DNA of 64,000 bases from Rotaria socialis (lineage: Eukaryota; Rotifera; Eurotatoria; Philodinida; Philodinidae). The notes beneath the pieces were generated by a model. The model ran no database searches. It was not told the origin of the DNA and saw only the letters and a list, made by a program, of their open reading frames with translations. Shown here in pieces: positions 11,863 to 23,408 of the stretch. The number at the start of each line of letters is the position of its first letter. The stretch's first letter is position 1. Made by a program: the position numbers and the translations under genes. Location of the stretch: positions 32,502 through 96,501 of the forward strand of contig CAJNYU010003372.1 of NCBI GenBank assembly GCA_905331475.1, read 5' to 3'.

Positions 11863-13217
11863 ATGACTCAACACGATATTGATCTTTATTATAGAACAAT
11901 ACTTGATGGCATAGGTACAGCTGGCAAAGTATGTTGTTTTGCCCTACTGTGATATTTCACTGGGAAAATGCTTTTGTTTTAGCTTGTACGCGAAGGTTTT
12001 ACAGCAACAAAACAAGTTACAACCAAAGAAGGTGCAGCTGATCTTCTAACAGAATATGATCAACGTGTAGAAGAGATCTTAATAAATCGATTACGGGAAA
12101 GCTTTCCTACACATAAGTTAGTAAAAATCATAGGGGAACATTTTTATTTTTAATCGAATTGAAATTAACTTAAGATTTATTGGAGAAGAATCTACTGCAT
12201 TGGGAATTAAATCATCATTTACTGATGATCCAACATGGATTATTGATCCAATCGATGGAACAACGAATTTCGTTCATGGGTAAAACACGAATAGTATAAT
12301 TTTCATAGTTTACGATCTGCTGTTTTTCTTTATGATCAGATTTCCGTTTATCGCTATTTCGGTAGCTCTTGCAATTAGTAAACAAGTTGTTCTTGGTATT
12401 GTTTATAATCCAATAACGGATCAGCTTTATTCAGCTATTCGTGGCAGAGGAGCATTTAGAAATGGTCAAATTATTAAATGTTCCGGACAAAAAAGTTAGT
12501 ATTCATTTTGCTTATTATAGAGCATTACTAATTATATATTTACAAATAATTTTCTAGTTTAAAATTAAAATAAAGAAAGGTACGCGAATGAAACAAAAAA
12601 AGCAACATTTTTACTGATTTTATAATAGCCTTGAATACGTTTGCATGAATTTCATCCATAGAAATAATTTATTTCGTATAATTTATAGATCTTTCTCTAT
12701 CTCAAATATTGGGTGAATATGGTCCAAATCGTGATCCTGCTATCCTTGACACCAAATGCAAAATTTTAGAAACTATCATAGGGAAAGTTCATAGGTAAAA
12801 TTAAAAAAACAAAAATCTGGAAGTTATTATTGTTGTTCGTATTTTAGTATTCGAGCTATGGGTAGTGCAGCTTTGAATTTATGTTTAGTAGCTGAAGGTA
12901 GCTGTGATGCTTATTTCGAATATGGTGTACATATTTGGGATTATGGTAAGTAGAAAAGAAAAGGATTTCAATATTATGTCTTTTACTCAACATAATTGTT
13001 TTAATAGCTGCTGGTGATTTAATAGCTCGAGAAGCTGGTGCTTATACTTGTGATCCGTCAGGTAAAATTAATTAGTTTATTGATAAATTAAATATATATT
13101 TTTTTCTTAGGTGCTCCATTAAACCTCATTGATCGTCGTGTTTTATGCGCCGCTACAAAAGAACTTGCTGAACAGATTTCTCCTCTACTGATTCAAATTG
13201 ATTATCCTCACGATTAA
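11863..13217 (+). CDS. IMPA1: Inositol monophosphatase
   Basis: Eight exons: 11863-11928, 11983-12116, 12175-12279, 12340-12494, 12689-12794, 12848-12945, 13008-13061, 13111-13217; 274 residues, matching the roughly 277 of animal IMPA1. The Li-sensitive phosphatase signatures are all present: the metal-binding FIGEES across the exon 2/3 junction, [15 protein letters not shown] in exon 3, and the C-terminal motif [14 protein letters not shown] spanning the exon 6/7 junction. The enzyme hydrolyses inositol monophosphates to free myo-inositol with Mg2+, feeding phosphoinositide resynthesis in the cytosol. It starts 376 bp after the ERAL1 stop and ends 85 bp before the next gene. Active-site residues appear intact. 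Confidence 0.94.
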
Positions 13218-13281
13218 AACTATGATACTTTCACTTTTAATAATTAAATCAAATTAGAAACAGATGATTTGTTTTCAAATT

Positions 13282-13302
13282 AATAAATCTTTGCTATTTT
13301 AG
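13282..13302 (+). promoter_or_regulatory. Poly(A) signal and acceptor between IMPA1 and PTTG1IP
   Basis: AATAAA at 13282-13287 is followed by TTTGCTATTTTAG ending at 13302, directly against the next ATG at 13303. The 85-bp space between the two coding regions therefore holds a 3'-end signal for one gene and an acceptor for the next, the arrangement seen in trans-spliced operons. Confidence 0.6.
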
Positions 13303-14140
13303 ATGATAAAATCGTATCTTATTTTTGCTATTATCAGCATCACTATCAGCTTTGTCGTAAGTGATTCATGTGAAGCTCAATCCAACGGAACCTGTAAATC
13401 ATGTTTGGCTGTATCAGGCTGCGCGTTTTGTAATGATAACAAGATATGTTTTCACTACAAGATTAGCGACATTAATCTTCCTTGTGACATATCTGAGTTG
13501 CTAGTAGAAACATGTATTGGTAAGTAAAATCAGATCTCCTTTTTTTTGTGCGCGATAATATAATGAAACGATGTGTATATTTAGCAACAATTAAAACATG
13601 GATTATTGTTATTAGTGTCGTTGGTGGTGTCCTTTTAATTTGTATAGTAGCTGGCGTTTGCTGTATTTGCAGAAAATGTAAAGCACATTCAATGGCATCG
13701 TAAGCTGATGATAAAAATCGAATCAATGAACATAGTTTTGACTATGCATTTTTTTTTAGAGAAAGAAAAAGAGATGTTGAAAATGATCAACGCATGGAAG
13801 AACGACGAGTTGCAGCTGAAATTCGGTATGTAGTTGAACTATCGGGATAGACCTTTCTGAGATATCGACAGGCATTATCGATGCACGACCGAAGTTACAT
13901 CATCTTTTTTTTCATTATAATCCTCCGTCGATTATTCTAATAGATTTTATTAAATGAAAATTTAATTTGAATGATTTTCTTTAGCTCGGCTGAACGATTG
14001 CGAGCAGCTGATGCAGTTCGTATGAAATATGGTAAGTAAAGATTTTTGTGTTTTAAAAGCAATATTTTTTATGTGTTTCTTTATTTCTAGGTTTACTGAA
14101 AGAAAAATATGGTGGGAATGACTACGAGCGTATGAGTTAA
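13303..14140 (+). CDS. PTTG1IP: PTTG1IP-like single-pass membrane protein
   Basis: Five exons: 13303-13519, 13585-13699, 13760-13825, 13985-14031, 14091-14140; 164 residues (human PTTG1IP is 180). A signal peptide occupies residues 1-20. A cysteine-rich PSI-like domain follows (CKSCLAVSGCAFCNDNKICF). A transmembrane segment (WIIVISVVGGVLLICIVAGVC) ends in the basic, Cys-rich CCICRKCK. The cytosolic tail is a charged coiled coil (ERKRDVENDQRMEERR) ending KEKYG..DYERMS, which resembles the family C-terminus. In mammals the protein binds PTTG1/securin and can move to the nucleus; that function is not demonstrated for invertebrate members. The gene is sandwiched in the ERAL1-TIMM21 run. Confidence 0.85.
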
Positions 14141-14333
14141 AGAAGAGAATATGTTGGATATTAATTGCATAAAAGCAGATCGAATTCGATTGTATTTATA
14201 TATCTATTTTCCAAACAGTAAAAATTATTCAATACTTTCATTGATTTTCTTGATAAATGTTTTTTTTTCTGTGATTCATTTTTCCTTTTGCAATATTTGT
14301 TTTCTATGTTGATTTTTATATTCTAATTAAAGC

Positions 14334-14391
14334 AATAAATAAAACCAAGACAATTAATTTTGAAAACTGTTTTTTTTTGTTTATTTTAAAG
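14334..14391 (+). promoter_or_regulatory. Poly(A) signals and acceptor between PTTG1IP and TIMM21
   Basis: Two overlapping AATAAA hexamers (14334-14343) precede a T-rich tract and TTTATTTTAAAG, which ends at 14391 immediately before the TIMM21 ATG at 14392. This is the same layout as between IMPA1 and PTTG1IP. Confidence 0.6.
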
Positions 14392-15422
14392 ATGATTCTC
14401 CCTTCAGTTCATTTTATTGTTAAACAATTTCATAGCCAATGGCGTTCATCATTATTTCGTAGCATAGCTGTTATTAACCAACGAAATTTAGCAACATCGG
14501 CACAAGAAAACAAAACTTCGAAATCTAAACAACATAATACTCTTGTTGAATCAAAAACGGCAGATACTCATGGTGAAGTAGCGACATTTACAGAAAAAGG
14601 TAGATCATCGTTCTGACAAAATGCTTTTTATTAGAGTTCTCTATCGTTCTAGCTCAACAAGCTGCTAAAGATACTGGCTATTCTCTTGTTGTGGTTGCTG
14701 GTGTTGCAGCATTGGGTGGCTTGTGTTATTTAGTTTTACATGAACTCTATTCAAGAGAAACGCCGAATGGAATTTATAAAGAAGCGTCGAAAATGTGTTT
14801 AGCTAATACTGACGTACATATCTATACATAATGACAAACTTGAAGTTTCACATGATATATTATTTTGCATAGGTACAAGATGCATTAGGTACACCAATTA
14901 TGGTTCATACAACACCAAAAATAGGTTCAACGCGAATCAATAATGTTCGGTAAGGAAATTTTTGGATAGTAATTTTGAGAACTGAATTCTTTACCAATCA
15001 ATGTAAATTTCATAAAGAGCAATGCAAGTCTGATATATCGATTTTAAATCAATGATAGAGACTTTTCTTTATCGATCTATCGTTTTTTTACTGTTCGGTT
15101 AATTTTATTTCTTCTCTTTGCTTTTCAAAGTGCTCAAATGTTCGACAAAAAAGGTCATCGAAGTATGACACTTGCATTTTATTTAACGGGCAAAGAACGA
15201 TCTGGTGTTGTTGCTGTTACAGTACAAAAAGTAATGATCGAATTTTGCTTTTTCTTCTTATCCGATTAAATCATTTTTGCCTTCCTGTAGAATATCTCAA
15301 ATAAATTTGTCTATGATTATATTATTGTACAACTTGATCGACCATGGCGTGGTCGAAATATAATTCAAGTTCATAAAAACCTTGATCCAGCAAAAACAAC
15401 ACCTCAAGCACTCGATATTTGA
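14392..15422 (+). CDS. TIMM21: Mitochondrial import subunit TIM21
   Basis: Five exons: 14392-14599, 14653-14813, 14873-14949, 15131-15230, 15291-15422; 225 residues (human TIMM21 is 248). The N-terminus is basic and Ser-rich, as expected for a mitochondrial presequence (FHSQWRSSLFRSIAVINQR). A transmembrane segment follows (GYSLVVVAGVAALGGLCYLVL), then the intermembrane-space TIM21 domain (ELYSRETPNGIYKEAS, AFYLTGKERSGVVAV, DRPWRGRNIIQVHKN). TIM21 joins the TIM23 presequence translocase and links it to the TOM complex and respiratory chain. I reject the longer frame from 14377 because an acceptor-like AAAG lies directly before the ATG at 14392. The stop codon lies inside a 41-bp tandem duplication. 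Confidence 0.9.
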
Positions 15423-15484
15423 ACACACACGCAAAAACAACACCTCAAGCACTCGATATTTGAACACACACACAAAAACAACAC
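15391..15484. repeat. 41-bp tandem duplication over the TIMM21 stop
   Basis: The units at 15391-15431 and 15432-15472 differ at one base only, and a 12-bp partial third copy follows (15473-15484). The first unit encodes the last ten TIMM21 codons plus stop; the second would repeat that coding tail in the 3' UTR. Near identity suggests a recent event, such as replication slippage or microhomology repair. Confidence 0.93.
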
Positions 15485-15539
15485 TTTTTTGTGTAAATAG
15501 TTATTTTTTAAAAATATGTTCTTGATTCGCTAGCTGCTC

Positions 15540-16775
15540 TTAATAGCACGGTCTAACAGTTGTTACCATAGTTCTTTCTGTGCGAGCATCTTGATCAACA
15601 TAACTATTATGTACACCGCCCATACGAGTTGGGATTCTCTTGCTACCTGAACGATGTCGATGATCAATCATTGGTGTAATTGATACTGTTTTTGGCAGAC
15701 AATATTTACGATAAGTGAATATTATAATAGCGAGAAGAATAATCAACAATGATAATCCAACGAGTGCACATAGAATATAAAGAATAAATGAAAGGAGTGT
15801 AAAACGAGGAGTTAATGATTCTTCGAGAGAAGAAGTAGGTGATGTATCATTGAATTTCCAACGAAAGCGAACAAATGAACGACGTAATAATGAAGAATTA
15901 TCGATTTTGAAATACGATCGGATAGGCCATGATCGTGTTGCTAGAAGCGAAGGGTCAATTTTACGTGTAGTAGTTGTTCGAACTAAACAGAAATGAAATA
16001 TTGATCGATACAGACGAAATCTTTATCTATTGACGAACCGATTGGACAATTTTCAATTAGAATATCATCAATAGCAAACCAAGTTGTAGAGTCAGTTCTC
16101 TCGTCTGGTGAATGTCTGATTTCAATTTCAATCTAAAATAAAGAAAATATCATATTAATTACTTTTTTCTGAGTGAAATAATTTTTTGTACTCGAAATTC
16201 TTCAGCTGCTTTGAATGAAACATTTGCTTGTTGCCAAAATGATCCAATATCACCGGAGGAATTATAAGTCCTAGAGTTTAAAGCTGGCCATAGACCTACG
16301 GATGCTGCTTGCGTTTCATCTTTTTTAGTGAGAAAAACTTCAATTTCATCTTGTTCATTTTCAATATTAAATTGAAACGATAGTCGAACATTGAACGAAC
16401 ATGATGAAGTTAGATATAACCATGGCGATGTAATGACATCTGTAAAACCTTGTTCTTTATCTTTATTACTTCCATCAACAGCCATTAAAACTAAAGTATA
16501 CTTTTGTTTTTGTAATAAAATATTTTCAGCTTAAAATTCTTTTCGATGTACCTATATCATTTGTTTCATCATCAAGATTTCTTATTTGCCATCGTCGACC
16601 AAGATTCCATGTACACGTACCCGAAGAAAATGTACATTTTTGATTATATTGTACAGAAGACACATTTATGACCAGTAAAACAATTATATACAAAATCAAA
16701 CCTTATAAAAAAAATCAACAATCAATAGGTCTAGTTTAAATATTCGAGGGAAGCAAAATTCATACATATTCTCAT
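15540..16775 (-). CDS. MAM-domain type I membrane protein
   Basis: Five exons on the minus strand: 16775-16766, 16701-16552, 16490-16192, 16132-16039, 15982-15540; 331 residues. A tiny first exon (MRI plus one base) joins a hydrophobic signal peptide (CLILYIIVLLVINVSS). A MAM domain spans roughly residues 28-180: CTFSSGTCTWNLGRRW, then SPWLYLTSSCSFNVRLSFQF, then WFAIDDILIENC at its end. A basic, Ser-rich stalk of about 60 residues follows, then a transmembrane segment near 245-276 and a short cytosolic tail ending TVRPCY. MAM domains mediate adhesion in meprins, neuropilins and receptor phosphatases; here no catalytic part follows, so it is probably a small adhesion or receptor protein. It converges on TIMM21 with 117 bp between stops. 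The first exon is the least certain part. Confidence 0.8.
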
Positions 16776-17604
16776 TGCTCACTTGCGAACAGATTTATGA
16801 AATAGTTCAATGTTCTAACAAATCGACTAAATATAAAATATCCTTTTGTGTACACAATCGAGCCGATCATGATCATCAATCGTTCTCTATTGACAAGCGG
16901 ATCATACAATTAAGTAACTAGTTCGGCTTTACAGCATAATTTTCATTATGTTGATGCGGTGAAATCAAAAATAAACAAATCGATTCTAAACAAGTGTCTG
17001 AAATTACTCAACATTTGAACAGTAAAAGAAAACAAATAGTTAACACGAATTTATTTTCTTGCTTATCCTATGACATACGAGAGTAAACTAGAAGACTACA
17101 ATCGAATCGGTCAATAAGCATGCGGAGCACTCTCAAACACATAAATATTATTTGCTGCTTGACTGCCTTAACCCTAGATAAACTTTTTGTTAGCTATTTG
17201 TTTATGATTATCGATCGAGAAGGTCTTCTTCTTTTTTTCCTCTATGAATACTGTTCTATTAATTATTGATACACTGAATTCGACGTTTATATAACTTACA
17301 GTAAAGCGCATAGGTATTTTTGCTCAATGGAAAATCACCTCCGTTTATTTTGTAACATTCACAAATGTGAAGAAGTTAAAAAGCTCGAGTTTCGATAGAA
17401 TTAGATTCAAAAGGTTAAATATTTTTCTGATATATATGCATAGTATAATATTCGTTTATTTTCTATCGTAGAAGTCTCTGCATTTATCACAGCCTCTTGT
17501 GCTTCTATTGATTATTTACAGCCATTCACACATGGCATACAGTAGGACAGTAATCTTGCATTTTTTTAGAAAATTTCATATTAAATATTTCTGTTCTACT
17601 ACAG
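16776..17604. other. Intergenic, possible upstream part of EF-hand relic
   Basis: AT-rich DNA, no convincing exon. A first exon for the EF-hand relic would be expected here, but I could not identify one, which supports decay or truncation of that gene. Confidence 0.4.
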
Positions 17605-18295
17605 GATTTTCTTGAAAAATATCCATCAGGTGTTCTTGATAATAAAACATTTATTGAATATTGTCAAATGTTACATCTTAATACAGAAATATAAAGTTCA
17701 CTCGCGTATATTTAATAATTTCTTCATTTCTTTTCAATATAATAATAATATTGAGGCAAAATTTTAATATGATTGATGCTAATAAAGATGAACTGATTGA
17801 TTTCAATGAACTGTTAATTGCAATAGTTCTCGCCAGTCGTTTACAAGATGTAGAAGCACGACTTGGTATTGTGTTTGATACGTAAGTTAAAGAATTTTAA
17901 TAATAATCTTTAAAATTAATTTTTATTTTGCAGATGGGATCTCTCATGTGATGGAAAAATCAATCAAGCAGAACTAGTTCATGTTATAACGGCTATAGTT
18001 AGTTGCCTTTTTTGTGAATTTTTATTTAAAAAAACATCATATTTTTATTTAGTATGATTGCAGCGGAGTTACCAATTGAAAAGGTGACCGAGATCCGAAA
18101 AGACGAGCTAAAGAAATAATTGAAAAACTCGATAGTAGTGGCGATAGACAAATTAGTAAACAAGAGTTTATTGCCGGGTACGATTTTCTACAGCATTCTG
18201 TCTCGCAAAAAATTGTGAAGTCGACTACTGTTTTTCTGCTTTGTAGATGCAAAAATGATTCGATTACTCGTGATCTACTTTCTTCTCATATTTAA
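17605..18295 (+). pseudogene. Decayed EF-hand gene, neuronal calcium sensor type
   Basis: Five exon-like blocks with mostly intact GT/AG borders encode successive parts of a recoverin/hippocalcin-like protein: DFLEKYPSGVLDNKTFIEYC; QNFNMIDANKDELIDFNEL; WDLSCDGKINQAELVHVI; KEIIEKLDSSGDRQISKQEF; CKNDSITRDLLSSHI and a stop. Three canonical EF loops are readable (DANKDELIDFNE, DLSCDGKINQAE, DSSGDRQISKQE). Two breaks argue for a pseudogene: a TAA just before the donor of block 1 (about 17691-17693) and an in-frame TGA in block 4 (near 18078). The expected N-terminal exon is not found. Family members are myristoylated Ca2+ sensors of about 190 residues. Retained splice sites show a duplicated, not retrocopied, origin. 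A sequencing error at either stop cannot be excluded. Confidence 0.75.
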
Positions 18296-21200
18296 ATATT
18301 CGTAAAATTTTCTTTTATTGCATTCAATTTCAAGTAAAGAAACACGAATTCAATTACTATCTATCTTTGCTTTTATTATCTTATAATGCATAGTAGACAT
18401 TTAATGATTAACATGAAATTCGTTTTATCAGTTTTTTAATTTTTTTATAGAAATTTTGAATCGATGTTTTGATATATAAGCCAGGTCGAATAGTGTTTAA
18501 GTCAAATACTATTGATTCATAATAGTTTATGCATTTATTATGCTGGTTTTTTTCTTATAAGAAGAAATATCGAATAATTTCTATTATGTATTAATTTAGT
18601 TTCGGCTCAGTTTAAGCATAGACTTATGTTCTATATGACAAGGCAGACTTGTTTTCTTCATGTGTAGGAAAAAATTTACCCCTAAGCCTTTTCATGGGTA
18701 GAAGAAGAGAAATCTTTCAAACGACTTTTCAAGGTTGTGCTTTAGAGAAATACAAAGCTAACCACAATTTATGACCTATTATGCACGGTGTGCTGGAAAA
18801 TTTCACTGCGAGATAGACTTTCTCTTAGATGGTAAGACAAACAGGAAATATCCTTTCTCTAGTTTGACTATAATACATCAACATAGGTAGTGAATGGCTA
18901 ATGCTAGATTTAATTATTGACAAAGGAATTGATTTTTTCAGTCGTCGACGACTACTTCCATTCATTCTTCGTAGTTTGTCGATTAGATCGATATTCGAAA
19001 ACAACATTTTTGTTTGAAGAAATACACAGAAAAGGTATGTCTTTGCAGATCGGCATCTTTTAAAATTGAAGCGAAATTTTTTAAATATCATTCAATGATC
19101 TTGAGTAGTTTATTCATGAAATTATGTGGCAGTATAGTAGTAGTAGCTGATTAAATCATCTTCAAAGGAAAAAAGAGCAAATAAAATTACAAATCTAGTG
19201 AAGCATTGTATTATAAGATTGATATTGACTCAAAGAATATCGCATATTTAATGACACAACGAATTTTGAGGTTATTCTGAAGCAGACTTATTTTAGAATT
19301 GTCATCAGCTTTTAAACATGGCATTGTCTATACACACTCTATTCATAATGAAATTACTTTAGTCTTCTGATCTTTCTATGAAAAAAATAAGCTTTAGTTG
19401 GATTTGAAGCGTCTAGACATTTTATAATCCATGGTACCAGTTTAGTTTTTACAGCAATAGTTTCAAATTCGTAGGCATGATCGATGGAGATGGAAAAACA
19501 CGAGAGATTATTTGAAGATATCGATTGAAGATTTGACATATTCTCGAAGCATCTTCGCCTTATCGGTAGAACAATTGAATTTTTGATCGATGCCTATCTA
19601 TCTTTCATTGACTTGCCAAAGATTAGAATAGTGGTTGATTTCTGTTTTGACGAAAACATGAGAGCTATTTTTTATATCAATCACAGAAATATAACTTTCT
19701 TTAACAGGCAGCTGCTATCGAGTTCTTAGGAACAATAGAAGGTAACTCCCTTGGGTACGTTGTTACTATGTGTTGTTGATTGAAATTTATTTTTCTTTCG
19801 ATTCGGTACTCATAATCGAGTGACAAATACTCTTGTTGCTCATAATAAATATATTCGTTTGAAATTACCTGGTTATAATAGAAGGAAAAAAATAAGTATG
19901 CTAAAAATAATTACTACGAAACTTCAGTACTTACCAACACCGTGTTGACTTTTCCATATTTACATCGGTCTCCATGCATATTTTATTTGAATTCATTGAG
20001 GAGTAGGTACATCAGAGACGTTGAGATTGTTTTTTATTTCACAAACGGTAAATGCAAGAGAGATTCAATTTTCACCATTGTATAATTTGGTTGATGCCTA
20101 GTCGATATTTGTATATTTTAAGCTTTTGATTATTTTTTTCAAAATAGCAAAAGAAACTCATTCAGTTAGTCTTTCGAAAGCAATAGTTGAAATTGTAATA
20201 AAACTGTATCTTCAATATTATATAAAATACTAAATAACCAATTTCAGTGGAAATAATGCGTGAAAATTTATTTTAATAAAGACTATTTTTCCAGACCAAA
20301 AATGCTGGTGGCAATGCTCAACGATTTAGGAAAATCAAGGTTGCCTGTTTTTAAAGACGAAAGAACATTTCCTGTTGCCTGTAAAAAAATATATGTTGAC
20401 ATTCTCATCTAGAAAAATTAGAATATATAATAACCCAAATAGATTCAACAAAGAGAACACGGTAAAGCTCGTAGAAATAGAGTCATTATTATTTTGTAAC
20501 GACACATCGTGTTGTTAAACTTTGAATTTCGACATGTTCTATCTTTTGAGTTCGCAATTTTACGAAACATGATCTAGTAATTTGGGATCCGTCAAAGTTT
20601 TGATTTATATTGATACAACTTAATATGGTCGATCGTATTAGCGAGTTTAATATAGTCTTAACTCAGGAATTTCTATCGCTATACGAGCTTAGTTTCTGAG
20701 AAGATAATTTGTATATTTTGGGGTTTTTCTAAATTGATAATTATTTAGATTACACAGAAAGGTTAGTTTTTATACTCTAACTTTGTTTTTCTTATGAAAA
20801 CTTTGAAAAACTGTTCTAACTCTTAAAAAAGCGACATTCCATTTCCCTACGTCACTGAACACTCTCAGTAAATCGATTGAAACTGCCTGTTTATTGATAT
20901 AAATAGATCAGAAGCTGTGAATCTGCGAACATACATCAGATTTCTCTAGCGTTAGTATTTATCGAATAGGAAAGAAAATGAAATGATTTAACAAAGTATT
21001 TTAGTATTCATTGTATGTAGAAGTGTTTGACAACATTTTACAAGTGATAAACAATTACTTTCACTTTTCAATACATGTGTTTACGAAAACAAATCAGAAG
21101 TCACTACACTGAAACGTTTCATAATAATAAATGAATAGCTCGAGCAATTGATGCAAACGTTTCTTTTCTTCCTTCTATTTTTTGTTTCATTCAATCACCA

Positions 21201-21594
21201 CGTATACCATTGTTTTGAATATTTTGGCAAATTTCAATTGCATTCAAAACCGGAAATAGACGTTCTTTTTCTTGTCACTCAGTAAAATAAATACTCACAT
21301 TTTCTTCAATCAAATTTTGCTCCTGGCAACACTGATCATGTAAATAGTTTCTAAAATCAATCTGAAACAAAGAAAAAAACAACCTTCAAGGCAATGAATT
21401 TTAATATTTATTGTTTCTCTCGTATTTGTCTTCAACACGCGTATTATTTTAGATGCTATTGTGTGAAACATATTTTTCAATTAAAATAAAAAAGAATTTC
21501 GTTTATTTTCTTTTTATTTCAGTATAAATTTATTCTTTGTGCTTATTTTTTCAACGATCATTTGTTTTTCAAGTGACTGCGTGAAGGAACTACA
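18296..21594. other. Long gene-free interval
   Basis: About 3.3 kb of AT-rich DNA. Minus-strand open frames near 18825-19091 and 19354-19539 have no recognisable domain and no flanking splice logic. A short exon-like plus-strand stretch at about 19813-19900 (reading GTHNRVTNTLVAHNKY) is open but could not be joined to anything. No repeat or RNA gene was recognised. Confidence 0.45.
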
Positions 21595-22224
21595 ATGTAT
21601 CGTGGTCATCCGAACGTAGTTCCTGTTGCTAGTAAATATCTTGCACACAAAGAATATATTCAAGATCAAGAGGAGCATAAACAAAATGTAGGACTCGTTT
21701 TTTTGTTTTCTTCTCTATAATCATTGCTTTATTATTGTTATCAATAGATTAAAAATGCACAAGGTTTAATAGATCAATCGAGTCCTCCTGAACGAGCACA
21801 TTGTTATCAACGTATTAGACAAAGAAAGGTACATTTGGGTCAAATTAATTGTATTCGTAATTTTAATTATAGATTAAAGAATATGAATTAGAAATCATTG
21901 AACGTGAGAATGCTCGTCTACGTACAAAAATGTTGCAAAACGGAGCCTTTGTTCAATCGCATAATAATTACGAGACACATAGGTATTTTTGTTGTTGCCC
22001 CTTTTTCTCGATCGATAAATTTTATTTTCTTGTTTGATTGATTTAGTTTAAATAATGAAAAAAGACATCGCGATGATGAACAGCACAAAACGGAAATTGC
22101 ACGACTTCAAAAACAAATAACTCATGCTCGAACAAATTATCCGAGTCGAAAATATCAAAACGATTACACTAAACAACAAGATTTACTACAACGAATAAGC
22201 AAATTTCCACCGAATAATAAATAA
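21595..22224 (+). CDS. Small coiled-coil protein, CFAP97/Hemingway-like
   Basis: Four exons: 21595-21687, 21748-21828, 21873-21982, 22047-22224; 153 residues, ending PPNNK. The middle (KNAQGLIDQSSPPERAHCY, then RQRKIKEYELEIIERENARL) resembles the short conserved block of the CFAP97 (KIAA1430/Hemingway) family, in which an N-x-PP-x-H-like segment is followed by an E-x2-IERDN helix. The rest is charged and helical, with KTEIARLQKQI near residue 110. There is no signal or membrane segment. Family members are linked to cilia and sperm flagella; that role is an inference from a weak match. The start is the first ATG after a TTTTTCAAG acceptor-like site. A generic coiled-coil protein is the alternative. 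Confidence 0.6.
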
Positions 22225-22988
22225 ATATCTCTCTTCGATTTTTATACATAATCAATATTGTTTTTGAATAAATTATTAAATGGTGAAAATTAAAAAATTA
22301 ATTTTTTTCCCCATAATATCATTTTACTTTAGATCACGGGTTTATCTTACTTGCGAATAAAAGCCACTGAAAACAAAATTTATTTAAAAATAGGTCTTAA
22401 GATCACATGGTGATTACAAGTTTTTTTCTGCAATTCGAATCCGATATTCTATTTTATTGTTTGGAACTGAATTATTGACAATTTTCTGTCAGTGACTTTT
22501 CACATTGTTTTGAAACCATAACTGTATGAATAATTAAAACGGAGCACAATCCATCTGCATATTTCAATATGTATATCTAATATGATAATTTTTATGAGAA
22601 AGGCAAACGAAAGTTATTATTATCCTAGTAGTCCATTTAGCTCCATCTGATTGTTATATTTCGCAAAAAAGCAGATAGTACTCATTGCAAAAGGAACTCC
22701 GCCATTTCAAAAAAACTTATACTTATATCCCTTTTTTGTCAGCCTTTATTTTGTTGCATATTGCTTCTCAATGATTGGAAGTTGTTAAACTGAAATAAAA
22801 AGTATCAGTCCTGTAATTATTTGTACTGAAGAAGAAAATCTCGACAAGTCACATTGACATATCTTGCATTCGCATTCTCGCATGCGCATATTTTCAATTT
22901 CTCTCTGTTATTAGCAAGGACATCTTGTACATTCTATAAGTCTATTATTTCAGAAAACTTCTGAAAGGATTTGAAACAATGAGAGTTT

Positions 22989-23408
22989 GCTCAAGGGTAA
23001 TAAGCATCTCACAAGATGCCTAGTTCGAATTCGAATATAAATGGACACCCAACTGCTTGGTATCAATTCGAAAATAAGTGATGCAAATAGATTTAGTTTT
23101 AGATGGAGTGGGTGTGGGTTGAGAGCGACTAATTGGAACTGTGGGTGGCGGTGTGAGTGAGGCGGAGGAGTAGTAGGATTACCCAGTGTGCTTTAAATGT
23201 GGTTGTGGGTGATGCATACCATGGAGGAGTGCTCAAATGGGGGTGCACGTGAAGGATATATATGTATTCATATGTCGCCTATATCGAAAAGTTAAACTAA
23301 AACTAAATCTAGGAATAGATTTAGTTTTAGTTTAACTTTTTCTTTTCTCCATTTATATTTGAACTCGAATTAGGCAGCTACTCCAAAATTTCAACCCTCA
23401 AGTTCCTG
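22989..23408. mobile_element. Inverted-repeat (MITE-like) element with G-rich core
   Basis: Imperfect inverted arms at about 22989-23045 and 23348-23408: the inner 28 bp (GCCTAGTTCGAATTCGAATA.. against its partner) match at about 25 positions, and an outer CTCAAGGGT-type block also recurs. Between them lie a G/T-rich stretch (about 23105-23255) unlike the AT-rich surroundings and a perfect palindrome at 23287-23340. No coding capacity. I saw no clear target-site duplication. Confidence 0.6.
23287..23340. repeat. Perfect 24-bp-arm hairpin
   Basis: Left arm 23287-23310 and right arm 23317-23340 are exact reverse complements with a 6-bp spacer. The arm contains the motif TAAACTAAAACTAAATCT. The right-arm motif ATAGATTTAGTTTTAG also occurs once more, direct, at about 23089-23104. 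Confidence 0.9.

Noticed and set aside
14377..14391. Five extra N-terminal codons for TIMM21
   Set aside because: They lack an upstream ATG and lie inside the acceptor-like T-rich tract.
19690..19900. Two exon-like stretches (AAAIEFLGTIEG and GTHNRVTNTLVAHNKY)
   Set aside because: Open and bordered by possible splice sites, but they do not join into a recognisable protein.
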